A DNA stretch of 7,067 nucleotides from Alphaproteobacteria bacterium (GCA_018828205.1 JAHJWA010000067.1:1-7067), one strand, 5' to 3'. Counted from the first letter of the stretch, positions 1-7,067 are shown. A program made the numbers and translations. Notes: generated by a model not told the origin, from the sequence alone.

Positions 1-233
1 CAGGCGCCGCGTCCGGTCTGTTCCTGCAGCGCGTCGATCCGCTTGGAAGCCTCGGCCTTGGTCAGCTTGGCGTCATAGGCGTCGGGCTCGCCCGCTTCCT
101 CGCTCAGAGTCTTGAGGTAGCTCGCCTGCGCCCCGGTCATCGCCTCGTCGCCGGTGGTCCAGTTCTCGGGCGCCTTCTCGGCATTGGTGACGGGATCGGA
201 CTTGGGATGCGGGTTGGGAACCGTGCTGGTCAT
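1..233 (-). CDS. DUF3072 family small protein, 3' end at window edge
   Basis: The reading frame starts at the ATG at 233 and stays open for 77 codons to the window edge. The last two visible bases of the coding strand are TG, so a TGA stop may fall exactly at the boundary, and the product would then be a complete 77-residue protein. The N-terminus (1-25) is polar and proline-rich. The core from about residue 23 (ENWTTGDEAMTGAQASYLKT, then SEEAGEPDAYDAKLTKAEAS and RIDALQEQTGRG) matches my memory of the DUF3072 family: two short helices, the second beginning with a TKAEAS cap. It has no signal peptide or membrane segment, so it is probably cytosolic. A strong Shine-Dalgarno AAAGGAGA (241-248) sits 7 nt before the ATG and fixes the start. 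The function of the family is unknown to me. A hairpin terminator separates the gene from ftsH, so it is probably its own transcription unit, possibly stress-controlled (see the promoter at 257-281). Confidence 0.82.
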   Translation of the reverse strand, partial: MTSTVPNPHPKSDPVTNAEKAPENWTTGDEAMTGAQASYLKTLSEEAGEPDAYDAKLTKAEASKRIDALQEQTGRGA

Positions 234-256
234 GGGACAATCTCCTTTGCCCGATC

Positions 257-281
257 AATCCGCCAGTTCTCGTTATGTTCC
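257..281 (-). promoter_or_regulatory. Candidate EcfG-type (general stress response) promoter for the DUF3072 gene
   Basis: On the minus strand GGAAC (281-277) is followed after 16 nt by GATT (260-257). The alphaproteobacterial general stress sigma factor EcfG recognises GGAAC-N16/17-CGTT. The -35 match is perfect, while the -10 matches only at its last two bases. A start near 250 would leave a short leader beginning just before the AAAGGAGA ribosome-binding site. No better sigma-70-like pair is apparent in this gap. The assignment is inference. Confidence 0.3.
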
Positions 282-284
282 CAA

Positions 285-296
285 GGGCAGCTGCCC
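285..296. repeat. Perfect 12-bp palindrome GGGCAGCTGCCC
   Basis: This exact inverted repeat has no spacer and lies in the gap between ftsH and the DUF3072 gene, just upstream of the candidate -35 element at 277-281. A dyad placed there could be an operator for the downstream small gene. Palindromes of this length and GC content also arise by chance in such genomes, so the call is only that the symmetry exists. Confidence 0.35.
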
Positions 297-307
297 GTGA
301 TCAAACG

Positions 308-346
308 AAAACGGCGCGCACCGCCACAGGCAGCGCCCGCCGTTTT
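308..346 (-). terminator. Rho-independent-type terminator after ftsH, possibly bidirectional
   Basis: AAAACGGCG (308-316) and CGCCGTTTT (338-346) form a perfect 9-bp inverted repeat around a 21-nt GC-rich loop that can pair further internally. The hairpin begins 21 nt past the ftsH stop. Read in the ftsH direction, the stem ends in TTTT followed by CGTTTGA, a broken U-rich tail. Because A- and T-runs close the stem, the opposite strand has a similar but weaker terminator shape. Confidence 0.65.
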
Positions 347-367
347 GGCGTCAGCGATGCGCCGGGA

Positions 368-2331
<1,964 letters not shown>

Positions 2332-2335
<4 letters not shown>

Positions 2336-2361
2336 GTCACGCACATCCTTTCGCGACCTCC
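2332..2361 (-). promoter_or_regulatory. Tandem ribosome-binding sites and a four-codon leader ORF at the ftsH start
   Basis: Two Shine-Dalgarno sequences lie in tandem on the minus strand. AAAGGA (2351-2346) is 10 nt from the ftsH ATG. GGAGGT (2361-2356) is too far from that ATG (20 nt) but is 9 nt from another ATG at 2346, which opens the mini-ORF Met-Cys-Val-Thr-stop. Its TGA (2334-2332) overlaps the ftsH ATG as ATGA. The arrangement is seen directly in the sequence. Whether the mini-ORF is translated is unknown. Confidence 0.35.
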
Positions 2362-2389
2362 AATGTAGGCGCGCGGGTGTGAATGACAA
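2362..2389 (-). promoter_or_regulatory. Candidate ftsH promoter, possibly heat-shock type
   Basis: TTGTCA (2389-2384) and TACATT (2367-2362) are separated by 16 nt and match the sigma-70 hexamers at 5 of 6 and 4 of 6 positions. The same bases read as CTTGTC followed by a C-preceded CCTACAT, which loosely resembles RpoH (sigma-32) promoters. That would fit the known heat induction of ftsH in other proteobacteria. A start near 2355 would give a leader of about 20 nt containing only the AAAGGA site. Confidence 0.45.
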
Positions 2390-2417
2390 GTTGCCCGATG
2401 AGGCAGATTGATGGGCT

Positions 2418-3410
2418 TCAGGCAATGATCCGGTCGAACAGCCAGTAGCTTCCGGTGATCCCGATTCCATAGGCGGCGAGCCGCACCGCATGGGGTTCGA
2501 CCTGCGGGGAAAAGCGCTGCAGCGCGCGGCGCAGCACCAGCACCATGGCGATCACCAGCAATTGCCCCGCCTCGACCCCGAGGTTGAAGCTCACCAGCGC
2601 AGCGGGCACCTCGCCCTCGGGCAGGCCGATCTCGCGCAAGGCCCCTGCGAAGCCGAAGCCGTGGAACAGGCCGAAGCCGAATGCCACCGCCCAGGGCAAC
2701 CGCCGCGTCAGCGTCTCGCGGCTGCCGCGCGCCAGCTCGACCGCGAGGAACACGATCGACAGCGCGATCAGCGCCTCGACCGGGCGCGAGGGCAGCCCCG
2801 CATAGCCGAAAGTCACCGCCGCCAGCGTCAGCGAATGCGCCACGGTGAAGGCGGTCGCCGCCTTCACCACCTTCATGCCATGCGCGACCAGCAGCACCAG
2901 CGCGATCACGAACAGCAGGTGATCCCAGCCCTCGAGAATATGCTCGACCCCGAGCAGGAAATAGCTGCGCCAGATTTGCGCGGTGGCGGGAACCCCGGCG
3001 ATCGTGGCTTCGGGCTGGGATGCGGTCAGGCGATAGGTCTGCACCGCCCGCCCGAGCGGCACCACGCGCAGCAGCGCATCGCCGGTCACGACCAGATCGC
3101 GTGCGCCGATGCGCCGGCCGGTAACCGCGCCGTCGCAGACGACCTCGACCCCGGCGACCAGCGCCGCTGCGGCGCCGCGCACCACGGGCTCGCCTGCCAT
3201 CGCGCAATTGTCAGGCATTGTCGGATAGGCCAGCCGCGCGGCGGGCGAGGCGACCGGCTGCTTCCAGTCGAGCCGCCAGCGGCTCGCGTCGAGCTGGGTA
3301 AAGGAAATCGCCACCGGGCGCAGTTCGTCGGCCCTTGCGCTGCCCGGCCATGCGAGAGCAAGCGCGAGCGCCAGCGTCGCGACCAGACCGAGCAAACAAC
3401 CACGGATCAC
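2418..3410 (-). CDS. HupE/UreJ-family membrane protein with periplasmic N-terminal domain
   Basis: The product has 330 residues. A signal peptide (1-27, cleavage likely after ARA) is followed by a soluble, presumably periplasmic domain of about 120 residues containing two cysteines, Cys69 and Cys92, that could form a disulfide. From about 150 to the end lie some six hydrophobic segments (near 164-178, 185-203, 209-226, 239-258, 270-294 and 307-328). The family signatures are GVEHILEGWDHLLF (154-167), FTVAHSLTL (188-196), FHGFGFA (249-255) and FNLGVEAGQ (275-283). His157, His164, His192, His250 and Glu280 are candidate metal ligands within the membrane. HupE/UreJ proteins are nickel or cobalt permeases linked to hydrogenase or urease, but neither enzyme is encoded here, so the substrate is open. 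The GTG start at 3410 overlaps the TGA of the preceding gene. The first internal ATG (residue 65) would lose the signal peptide. It is the last gene of the trio, and 82 nt separate it from ftsH. Confidence 0.88.
   Translation of the reverse strand: MIRGCLLGLVATLALALALAWPGSARADELRPVAISFTQLDASRWRLDWKQPVASPAARLAYPTMPDNCAMAGEPVVRGAAAALVAGVEVVCDGAVTGRRIGARDLVVTGDALLRVVPLGRAVQTYRLTASQPEATIAGVPATAQIWRSYFLLGVEHILEGWDHLLFVIALVLLVAHGMKVVKAATAFTVAHSLTLAAVTFGYAGLPSRPVEALIALSIVFLAVELARGSRETLTRRLPWAVAFGFGLFHGFGFAGALREIGLPEGEVPAALVSFNLGVEAGQLLVIAMVLVLRRALQRFSPQVEPHAVRLAAYGIGITGSYWLFDRIIA
3407..3410 (-). promoter_or_regulatory. GTGA start/stop overlap coupling the parvulin-like gene to hupE
   Basis: The GTG start of the HupE/UreJ gene (3410-3408) shares two bases with the TGA stop of the parvulin-like gene (3409-3407). 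No convincing Shine-Dalgarno sequence precedes the GTG, since the upstream bases read GGTCGAGATCGCCGA. Reinitiation by ribosomes finishing the upstream gene is the likely way translation starts. Coupling is inferred; the overlap is seen. Confidence 0.75.
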
Positions 3411-4213
3411 TCGGCGATCTCGACCCGATAGGCGCCGCGCAGTAGACGATAGGCGGCCTCGGTGCGCGTCGACATGGTCGCGCCGCGCCAGTCGTCCTCG
3501 ACCCGCTTGCGGATGTCCGCGAGCGGCGGGACCGCGCCCTGCTCGCGCGAACGCAAATGCACCAGATGCCAGCCGAACCCCGAAGCGAGCGGGCCCTGCC
3601 AGCCATCCGCCGCGTCCAGCTGCGCCAGGCCAGCGGCAAACTGGCGCCCGTAGCGCTCGGTCACCGCGCGCATGGCCGCCTGCTCCTGCGAGGCCGGGAC
3701 CGACAACGGCTTGCCCAGCCCGCGCCAGTCCGCGCCGCTCTGCAGCTGTCCCAGCGCCGCGCGCGCCGCGGCCTCATCGGCGAAATAGAGCTGGTCGAAA
3801 CTCACGCTGGCGCCGCGCGCGAAGCGTTCGGGGTTGTCCGCCAGCCAGGCGCGCAAGACCGCCTCGCTGGGCACCGCGGTCTCCGCCTGCGCGCTCGCCA
3901 GCGCGTCCATCTTCTTCGCCAGCCGCCGCCGGACCACCGCATCGTCGCGGTCGAGCCCCAGCCGCAGCGCCTCGCGGTAGAGCACCTCGTCGCGCAGCCA
4001 GCGCTCGATCAGCCCGTCGAGCTCGGCATCGGTGGGCGGGCGCTGCATCATCGTCTCGAACTGCAGCGCCAGGCTGGCCTGCACCTCGCGATTCACGTCG
4101 ATGCTGCGGCTCTCGGGGTCCGCCTCCTCGCCGCGCCAGGCGAACAGCGCGAACAGCAAGGCGCCGGCGATGAGGAAATGGACCAGCGGGTCGCGCGCCC
4201 AATTGCGGATCAC
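3407..4213 (-). CDS. Membrane-anchored parvulin-like (PpiC/SurA-type) protein, probably not an active isomerase
   Basis: The product has 268 residues. A short cytosolic N-terminus (RNWARDPLVHF) leads into one membrane helix (about 11-26), with the rest predicted to face the periplasm. Residues 40-130 are helical and charged and resemble the SurA/PpiC N-terminal chaperone region (RPPTDAELDGLIERWLRDEV). Residues 135-225 resemble a parvulin domain: a first strand SVSFDQLYFAD (136-146) and the terminal motif GPLASGFGWHLVHLRSRE (207-224). Active parvulins carry a conserved His in the first strand (xxHILv), and here that position is Gln141, so prolyl isomerase activity is doubtful while a chaperone role remains possible. 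The GTG start at 4213 overlaps the TGA of the DUF3604 gene. The next ATG (residue 55) would delete the membrane anchor. The fused layout suggests that it assists folding or assembly of its neighbours' products, the lipoprotein before it or the permease after it. That role is inference. Confidence 0.85.
   Translation of the reverse strand: MIRNWARDPLVHFLIAGALLFALFAWRGEEADPESRSIDVNREVQASLALQFETMMQRPPTDAELDGLIERWLRDEVLYREALRLGLDRDDAVVRRRLAKKMDALASAQAETAVPSEAVLRAWLADNPERFARGASVSFDQLYFADEAAARAALGQLQSGADWRGLGKPLSVPASQEQAAMRAVTERYGRQFAAGLAQLDAADGWQGPLASGFGWHLVHLRSREQGAVPPLADIRKRVEDDWRGATMSTRTEAAYRLLRGAYRVEIAE
4210..4213 (-). promoter_or_regulatory. GTGA start/stop overlap coupling the DUF3604 and parvulin-like genes
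   Basis: The GTG start (4213-4211) overlaps the TGA stop of the DUF3604 gene (4212-4210) in the same way as the junction at 3407-3410. The only upstream purine-rich sequence is a weak GGTGGG, too close to the GTG to be an ordinary ribosome-binding site. Translational coupling is the likely mechanism. Confidence 0.75.
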
Positions 4214-6171
4214 GAACCCACCGCGACCCGAGGTGCGCCCGTCCGCCGCGCCGCCACCGGCGCCGACATCGGAGAGGGCCGGACCCAGATCGGCGAGCTG
4301 TAGGCCCGTTCCTGCGCGACCGACGCCTCCACCACCTCCTCGGGGAGCGCGATGCCGAAGCGCAACCGGTCGAACAGCGGCCAGCGCGGGGTCGGGATCT
4401 CGAGCACGCGGACGTAGTAGAAGGCGCGCTGCCCGGCTTCGTAATCGGGATCGGTCCAGGCCGCGCGGAGCTCGGGCGCGCCGATGCTGTTGGCGTAGCT
4501 CGCCCTTGTCCGGTCGACCGTATCGCCCACCGCGGGCACCTTGCCATCGCTCCCGCGCGCGCGGCGCGCCATGTCCGACCAGACCACGTCGTAGACCCGT
4601 TCCTGCGCCTCGCCGCTCTCGTCCACCCAGCCCTTGATCACCTGCACCCGGTCGAGATTGGCGCCATCGGGATCCTTGAGCGCCGAGATCATCAGCACCG
4701 GCGCGCGCCCGGTGGCGGACAATTCGCCGCCCATCGGCACGCCGCGATTGTAGCCCGCGCGCACCCAGTCGCCGCGCCAGTCGGCAGCGGTGAAATCGAA
4801 GCCGGCAAAGACCCGCAGCACCATCCGCGGCCCGGTGGTGGCATAGACCTCGCGCCGCCTGAAGGCGTCGAAGATTTCGGCGCGGGTGTTGCCGCGCGCC
4901 CAGGCCGCGGCATAGCCGCCCGCGAGATAATGCCAGCCAAAACGGCCCTCGCTGGTGCCCAGGTTCTGCGGCGCCATCGCGCGGTCGGGGCCGGGCTCGT
5001 TGCCGGTGTGCTTGCCGAAGAAATTGTCCTCGTCCGCGGTCGCCAGCGCAGTGTGGCTGTCGGTCGAACCGACCAGGCCGAAGGCATAGGGATTGGCGCC
5101 GGTGCGCTGCTCGATCGAGAGCCCGCGCTTGAGCGCCTCGCGGACGTAATTGCCGCGCTGCATTGCAGGGGTGGCCGTGGCGGTGAGCGGCAGATTGCCC
5201 AGCTCCCAGCCGGCGGTGCCGAAACCCGCGAATTCGTCATTGGGCGACATGAAGGGGTGCGCCTCGCTGTCGCCCTTGATCTGGGTCGCCTCGACCACCG
5301 GCTCCCAGCGCGCGCGCTTGCGCGCGTATGCCGCGGTCATCGGCCCGCCGCCGGGCATGGTCAGTTCGAACATCAAGCCGTTGGAGAGGTTGGAATTGTG
5401 CGGGATGGCGAGCACCTGCCCGCCGGTGCCCTCCTCATAGGCCTCCATATAGTCCCATAGCCCCTCGGCCGCGGTGTCGATCCCGGGATAGGGCACCACC
5501 CGCCCGGTCTTGGCGCTGCCATCGCGAAACATCACCACCCGGTGGAGATTGTTGCCGTCGGGCATCAGCGTGTATTCGAACCCCGCCAGCGCGGTGAACT
5601 CGCCCGGTCGGTTGTAACGGTCGAGCATCGCCAGATGCGCATCCCAGATCGTCCGCGTCGCCTCGCGCTGGCGCTCGGGATCGGTCAGCGCTGCGGGAAG
5701 CTCGTCGTTGGAAGCGGCGGTGATCAACTCGGCGATGGCGCGCTGCGAGCCTTGCGGCCCCTCGTGCATCATGTCGTACCAGCGCCGGAGCGTGGGATCG
5801 CGCACCAGGATCCGCGGCGCGTCGTAGAGCCGGCGGGTGGCGCCGAGCGCATCGGAATGGTCGGCGATGACGAGAAAGTCGAGCGGGCGATCGAGCTTCG
5901 CGGCCAGCCCGGTGGTGGCGGTGACCTCGCGCCCGCTGGCGAATTGCAGCGCCTCCTCCGGGCCCAGCCTGACGCCGAAACCGAAGGCGTCGATCGAATT
6001 GTCGGTGTGGAGATGGGTGTCGCCCCAATAGGGCCGGTCGGGGAATTCGGCGAGTGCGATCGTGCCGCTGCCGTCACCGGTCTGAGCCTCGGCGGCACCG
6101 GGTTCCATGCTGCAGCCGGTCAGTGCCGCTGCCAGACCAGCCCACGCCACGCCCGCGATCAATCTGCGCAT
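4210..6171 (-). CDS. DUF3604 family lipoprotein, PHP-like putative metal-dependent hydrolase
   Basis: The 653-residue product begins with a lipoprotein signal peptide: positively charged MRR, a hydrophobic stretch and the lipobox LTGC with the acylated Cys at 20. It should sit on the periplasmic side of the envelope. The residue after Cys is Ser, which favours outer-membrane sorting by the E. coli rule. PHP-like motifs follow in order: GDTHLHTDNSIDA (50-62; His53, His55), VIADHSD (101-107; Asp104, His105), AGFEYT (196-201; Glu199), PHNSNLSNG (257-265; His258) and GSTDSHTA (368-375; Asp371, His373). These could bind two or three metal ions, as in PHP phosphoesterases. The C-terminal third (about 445-630) looks beta-rich and may be an accessory domain. 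I recognise the family as DUF3604, whose substrate I do not know. The ATG at 6171 is chosen over an in-frame TTG at 6201 because it gives a clean lipoprotein signal and follows a good ribosome-binding site. It is the first gene of the overlapping trio. Confidence 0.9.
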   Translation of the reverse strand: MRRLIAGVAWAGLAAALTGCSMEPGAAEAQTGDGSGTIALAEFPDRPYWGDTHLHTDNSIDAFGFGVRLGPEEALQFASGREVTATTGLAAKLDRPLDFLVIADHSDALGATRRLYDAPRILVRDPTLRRWYDMMHEGPQGSQRAIAELITAASNDELPAALTDPERQREATRTIWDAHLAMLDRYNRPGEFTALAGFEYTLMPDGNNLHRVVMFRDGSAKTGRVVPYPGIDTAAEGLWDYMEAYEEGTGGQVLAIPHNSNLSNGLMFELTMPGGGPMTAAYARKRARWEPVVEATQIKGDSEAHPFMSPNDEFAGFGTAGWELGNLPLTATATPAMQRGNYVREALKRGLSIEQRTGANPYAFGLVGSTDSHTALATADEDNFFGKHTGNEPGPDRAMAPQNLGTSEGRFGWHYLAGGYAAAWARGNTRAEIFDAFRRREVYATTGPRMVLRVFAGFDFTAADWRGDWVRAGYNRGVPMGGELSATGRAPVLMISALKDPDGANLDRVQVIKGWVDESGEAQERVYDVVWSDMARRARGSDGKVPAVGDTVDRTRASYANSIGAPELRAAWTDPDYEAGQRAFYYVRVLEIPTPRWPLFDRLRFGIALPEEVVEASVAQERAYSSPIWVRPSPMSAPVAARRTGAPRVAVGS

Positions 6172-6177
6172 CGCATT

Positions 6178-6184
6178 CTCCCCC
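6178..6184 (-). promoter_or_regulatory. Ribosome-binding site that sets the DUF3604 start
   Basis: GGGGGAG (6184-6178) lies 6 nt upstream of the ATG at 6171-6169. A second ATG at 6176-6174 is out of frame and too close to the site. The TTG at 6201 has no comparable upstream sequence, so translation from 6171 is favoured. Confidence 0.7.
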
Positions 6185-6227
6185 GGAGCGAGTGTGCGCA
6201 ATCGCGGCGGGCGGAGTCAAGCGGAGG

Positions 6228-6845
6228 CTAGAAGGGCAGGATGCTTCCCGAGGGGCTGGAGGTGAACCAGAAATAGCCGCCCAGCCCCACTGCCAGCAGC
6301 GACAGCGCCAGCGCCACCAGCATCAGCAGCCCGTCGCGCACCAGGATCGCCAGGCCAAAGGCCGCGATCGCCAGCATCGGCGCGCTGCTCGCGAAGGGGA
6401 TCAGTTCGAGCGGCGGCACGGTGCAGCACAGCGCCACCACCACGGTCGCGGCAGTCTTCTGCATCTGCGGCCCGGTGAAGCGCTCGAGCCGCCCCTTGAA
6501 CCAGCGGTCGAGAAAGGCTGCGACACCCTCGAGCTTCTGGGCGGATTTCATCAGCTTCTCCGCGCCGACCGCGCGGCGCTGGATCAGCTGCGGCAGCCAG
6601 ACATGGTCGCGTCCCAGCAGCAGCTGCACCGCAACCAGCGCGATGATCAGCGCGAGCAGCGTGGGCAGGCCGGGGATCCCGCCGATCGGGGTGAGCTCGA
6701 TCAGCGCGGGGACGAACAGGAACAGGCCGAAGCTGCGTTTGCCGAACTCGTCGAGCACATCGCCGATACAGACCTTGTCGGTGTTTTCGGCCAGGTCTTC
6801 GAGCGCCTCGACCGTCTCGCTGGCGCTGTGCGGCTCATGCGTCAT
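6228..6845 (-). CDS. ExoD family membrane protein
   Basis: The 205-residue product has a polar, acidic N-terminus (1-30) followed by hydrophobic segments near 38-55, 58-78, 131-150 and 155-195. ExoD-family features are GKRSFG (35-40), PALIELTPIGGIPGLPT (46-62), VQLLLGRDHVWLP (73-85) and PPLELIPFASSAPML (144-158). ExoD was first described in Sinorhizobium meliloti as a gene affecting exopolysaccharide synthesis. Its molecular action is not established, and the name should be read as a family label. The protein is predicted to be in the inner membrane. The ATG at 6845 follows GGGGAG (6859-6854) at 8 nt. The gene lies 66 nt after the MaoC-like gene and 56 nt before the DUF3604 gene. No terminator separates it clearly from either, so co-transcription is possible. 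The hydrophobic core contains two similar ELxP loops that may reflect an internal duplication. Confidence 0.88.
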   Translation of the reverse strand: MTHEPHSASETVEALEDLAENTDKVCIGDVLDEFGKRSFGLFLFVPALIELTPIGGIPGLPTLLALIIALVAVQLLLGRDHVWLPQLIQRRAVGAEKLMKSAQKLEGVAAFLDRWFKGRLERFTGPQMQKTAATVVVALCCTVPPLELIPFASSAPMLAIAAFGLAILVRDGLLMLVALALSLLAVGLGGYFWFTSSPSGSILPF

Positions 6846-6857
6846 TCGAAACTCTCC

Positions 6858-6874
6858 CCGCCGATGAACGGCGG
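6858..6874 (-). other. GC hairpin overlapping the exoD-family ribosome-binding site
   Basis: CCGCCG (6858-6863) and CGGCGG (6869-6874) form a perfect 6-bp stem with a 5-nt loop. In the transcript the 3' arm includes the first two G residues of the GGGGAG ribosome-binding site, so folding could limit access to it. There is no U-run after the stem, so it is not a typical terminator of the MaoC-like gene. Confidence 0.4.
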
Positions 6875-6911
6875 CTGGGCGAAACGGTGCCCGCGCGGTC
6901 AGCTTGCGGAG

Positions 6912-7067
6912 TCAGCTCGAGGATTTGAGCAGCGCCGAACGCTCGCAGCTGCAGACCACCTCGCCGCGCTGGTTGAGCGCCTCGTGGCGGAAGGTGACGA
7001 TCCCCTGCCCGGGGCGCGACTTGCTTGTCCGCAGACCAATCACCTCGCTGCGCGCGCGCAGCGTGTC
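6912..7067 (-). CDS. MaoC-family (hot-dog fold) dehydratase, C-terminal 51 residues only
   Basis: The frame is open from the window edge to a TGA at 6914-6912. The visible residues include TLRARSEVIGLRTSKSRPGQ (2-21), then GIVTFRHEALNQRGEVVCSC and a short ERSALLKSSS tail. The D-T-L-x-A-x-S-E-V strand, the SKSRPGQG loop and the N-Q-R-G-E-V-V-C strand are typical of the C-terminal half of MaoC-like enoyl-CoA hydratases/dehydratases, which hydrate enoyl-CoA thioesters in the cytosol. The catalytic Asp/His region lies in the missing N-terminal part, so activity and substrate cannot be judged. The gene is transcribed in the same direction as the ExoD-family gene and ends 66 nt before it. Confidence 0.8.
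   Translation of the reverse strand, partial: DTLRARSEVIGLRTSKSRPGQGIVTFRHEALNQRGEVVCSCERSALLKSSS

Noticed and set aside
2393..2416. GCCC/GGGC inverted repeat after hupE as a terminator
   Set aside because: Only four GC pairs hold before a wobble and a mismatch, and no T-run follows, so it does not qualify as a terminator.
2490..3431. Plus-strand open frame of 313 codons opposite the HupE/UreJ gene
   Set aside because: Its low-complexity Gln/Arg/His-rich product is opposite a well-supported membrane protein gene, and it has no ribosome-binding site or family resemblance.
3557..4303. Plus-strand open frame of 248 codons opposite the parvulin-like gene
   Set aside because: It crosses the boundary of two real minus-strand genes and is rich in Arg/Gln/Leu with no motif; it is an antisense shadow.
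4930..5460. Plus-strand open frame of 176 codons inside the DUF3604 gene
   Set aside because: It lies antisense to the conserved metal-motif region of the real gene, with no start signal or domain.
6191..6220. TTGACT (6220-6215 on the minus strand) as a -35 box for the trio
   Set aside because: The -35 hexamer is good, but at 16-18 nt spacing the sequence is GCACAC-like with no credible -10 element. A promoter for the trio is likely somewhere upstream but cannot be placed from this evidence.

Overview
All seven genes in this window lie on the minus strand, so transcription runs from high to low coordinates. The DNA is GC-rich with alphaproteobacterial codon bias. The FtsH sequence (NPWVKSLMVWGGIFLALL near the N-terminus), the HupE/UreJ and ExoD relatives and the DUF3072 protein together suggest an alphaproteobacterium, most likely Sphingomonadales (Erythrobacter/Sphingomonas-like). 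That placement is inference from protein character, not a computed phylogeny. I see no tRNA, rRNA, CRISPR array, insertion sequence or phage gene, and no gene-free stretch over 300 bases. The longest gap is 234-367.

Layout in transcription order. (1) 7067-6912: the C-terminal end of a MaoC/hot-dog-fold dehydratase that enters from outside the window. (2) 6845-6228: an ExoD-family membrane protein. (3) 6171-2418: a three-gene, translationally overlapping unit. It encodes a DUF3604 lipoprotein with PHP-like metal-ligand motifs, a membrane-anchored parvulin-like protein lacking the usual active-site His, and a HupE/UreJ-family membrane protein with its own signal peptide and periplasmic domain. 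The two junctions are identical four-base GTGA overlaps, in which the GTG start of the next gene shares bases with the TGA stop of the previous one. (4) 2335-368: ftsH, the membrane AAA+ zinc protease, with a candidate promoter in the 82-nt gap behind hupE and a hairpin terminator after its stop. (5) 233-1: a small DUF3072 protein that runs to the window edge and probably ends right there.

The most interesting part is the DUF3604 / parvulin-like / HupE-UreJ trio. All three products are predicted to be exported or membrane-bound. One looks like a metalloenzyme, one like a folding factor and one like a metal permease, yet no urease or hydrogenase gene is present to explain a nickel permease. 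A reasonable but unproven reading is a periplasmic metalloenzyme with its own folding helper and metal supply. The ftsH and exoD genes on either side are ordinary housekeeping or envelope neighbours and need not be part of the unit.
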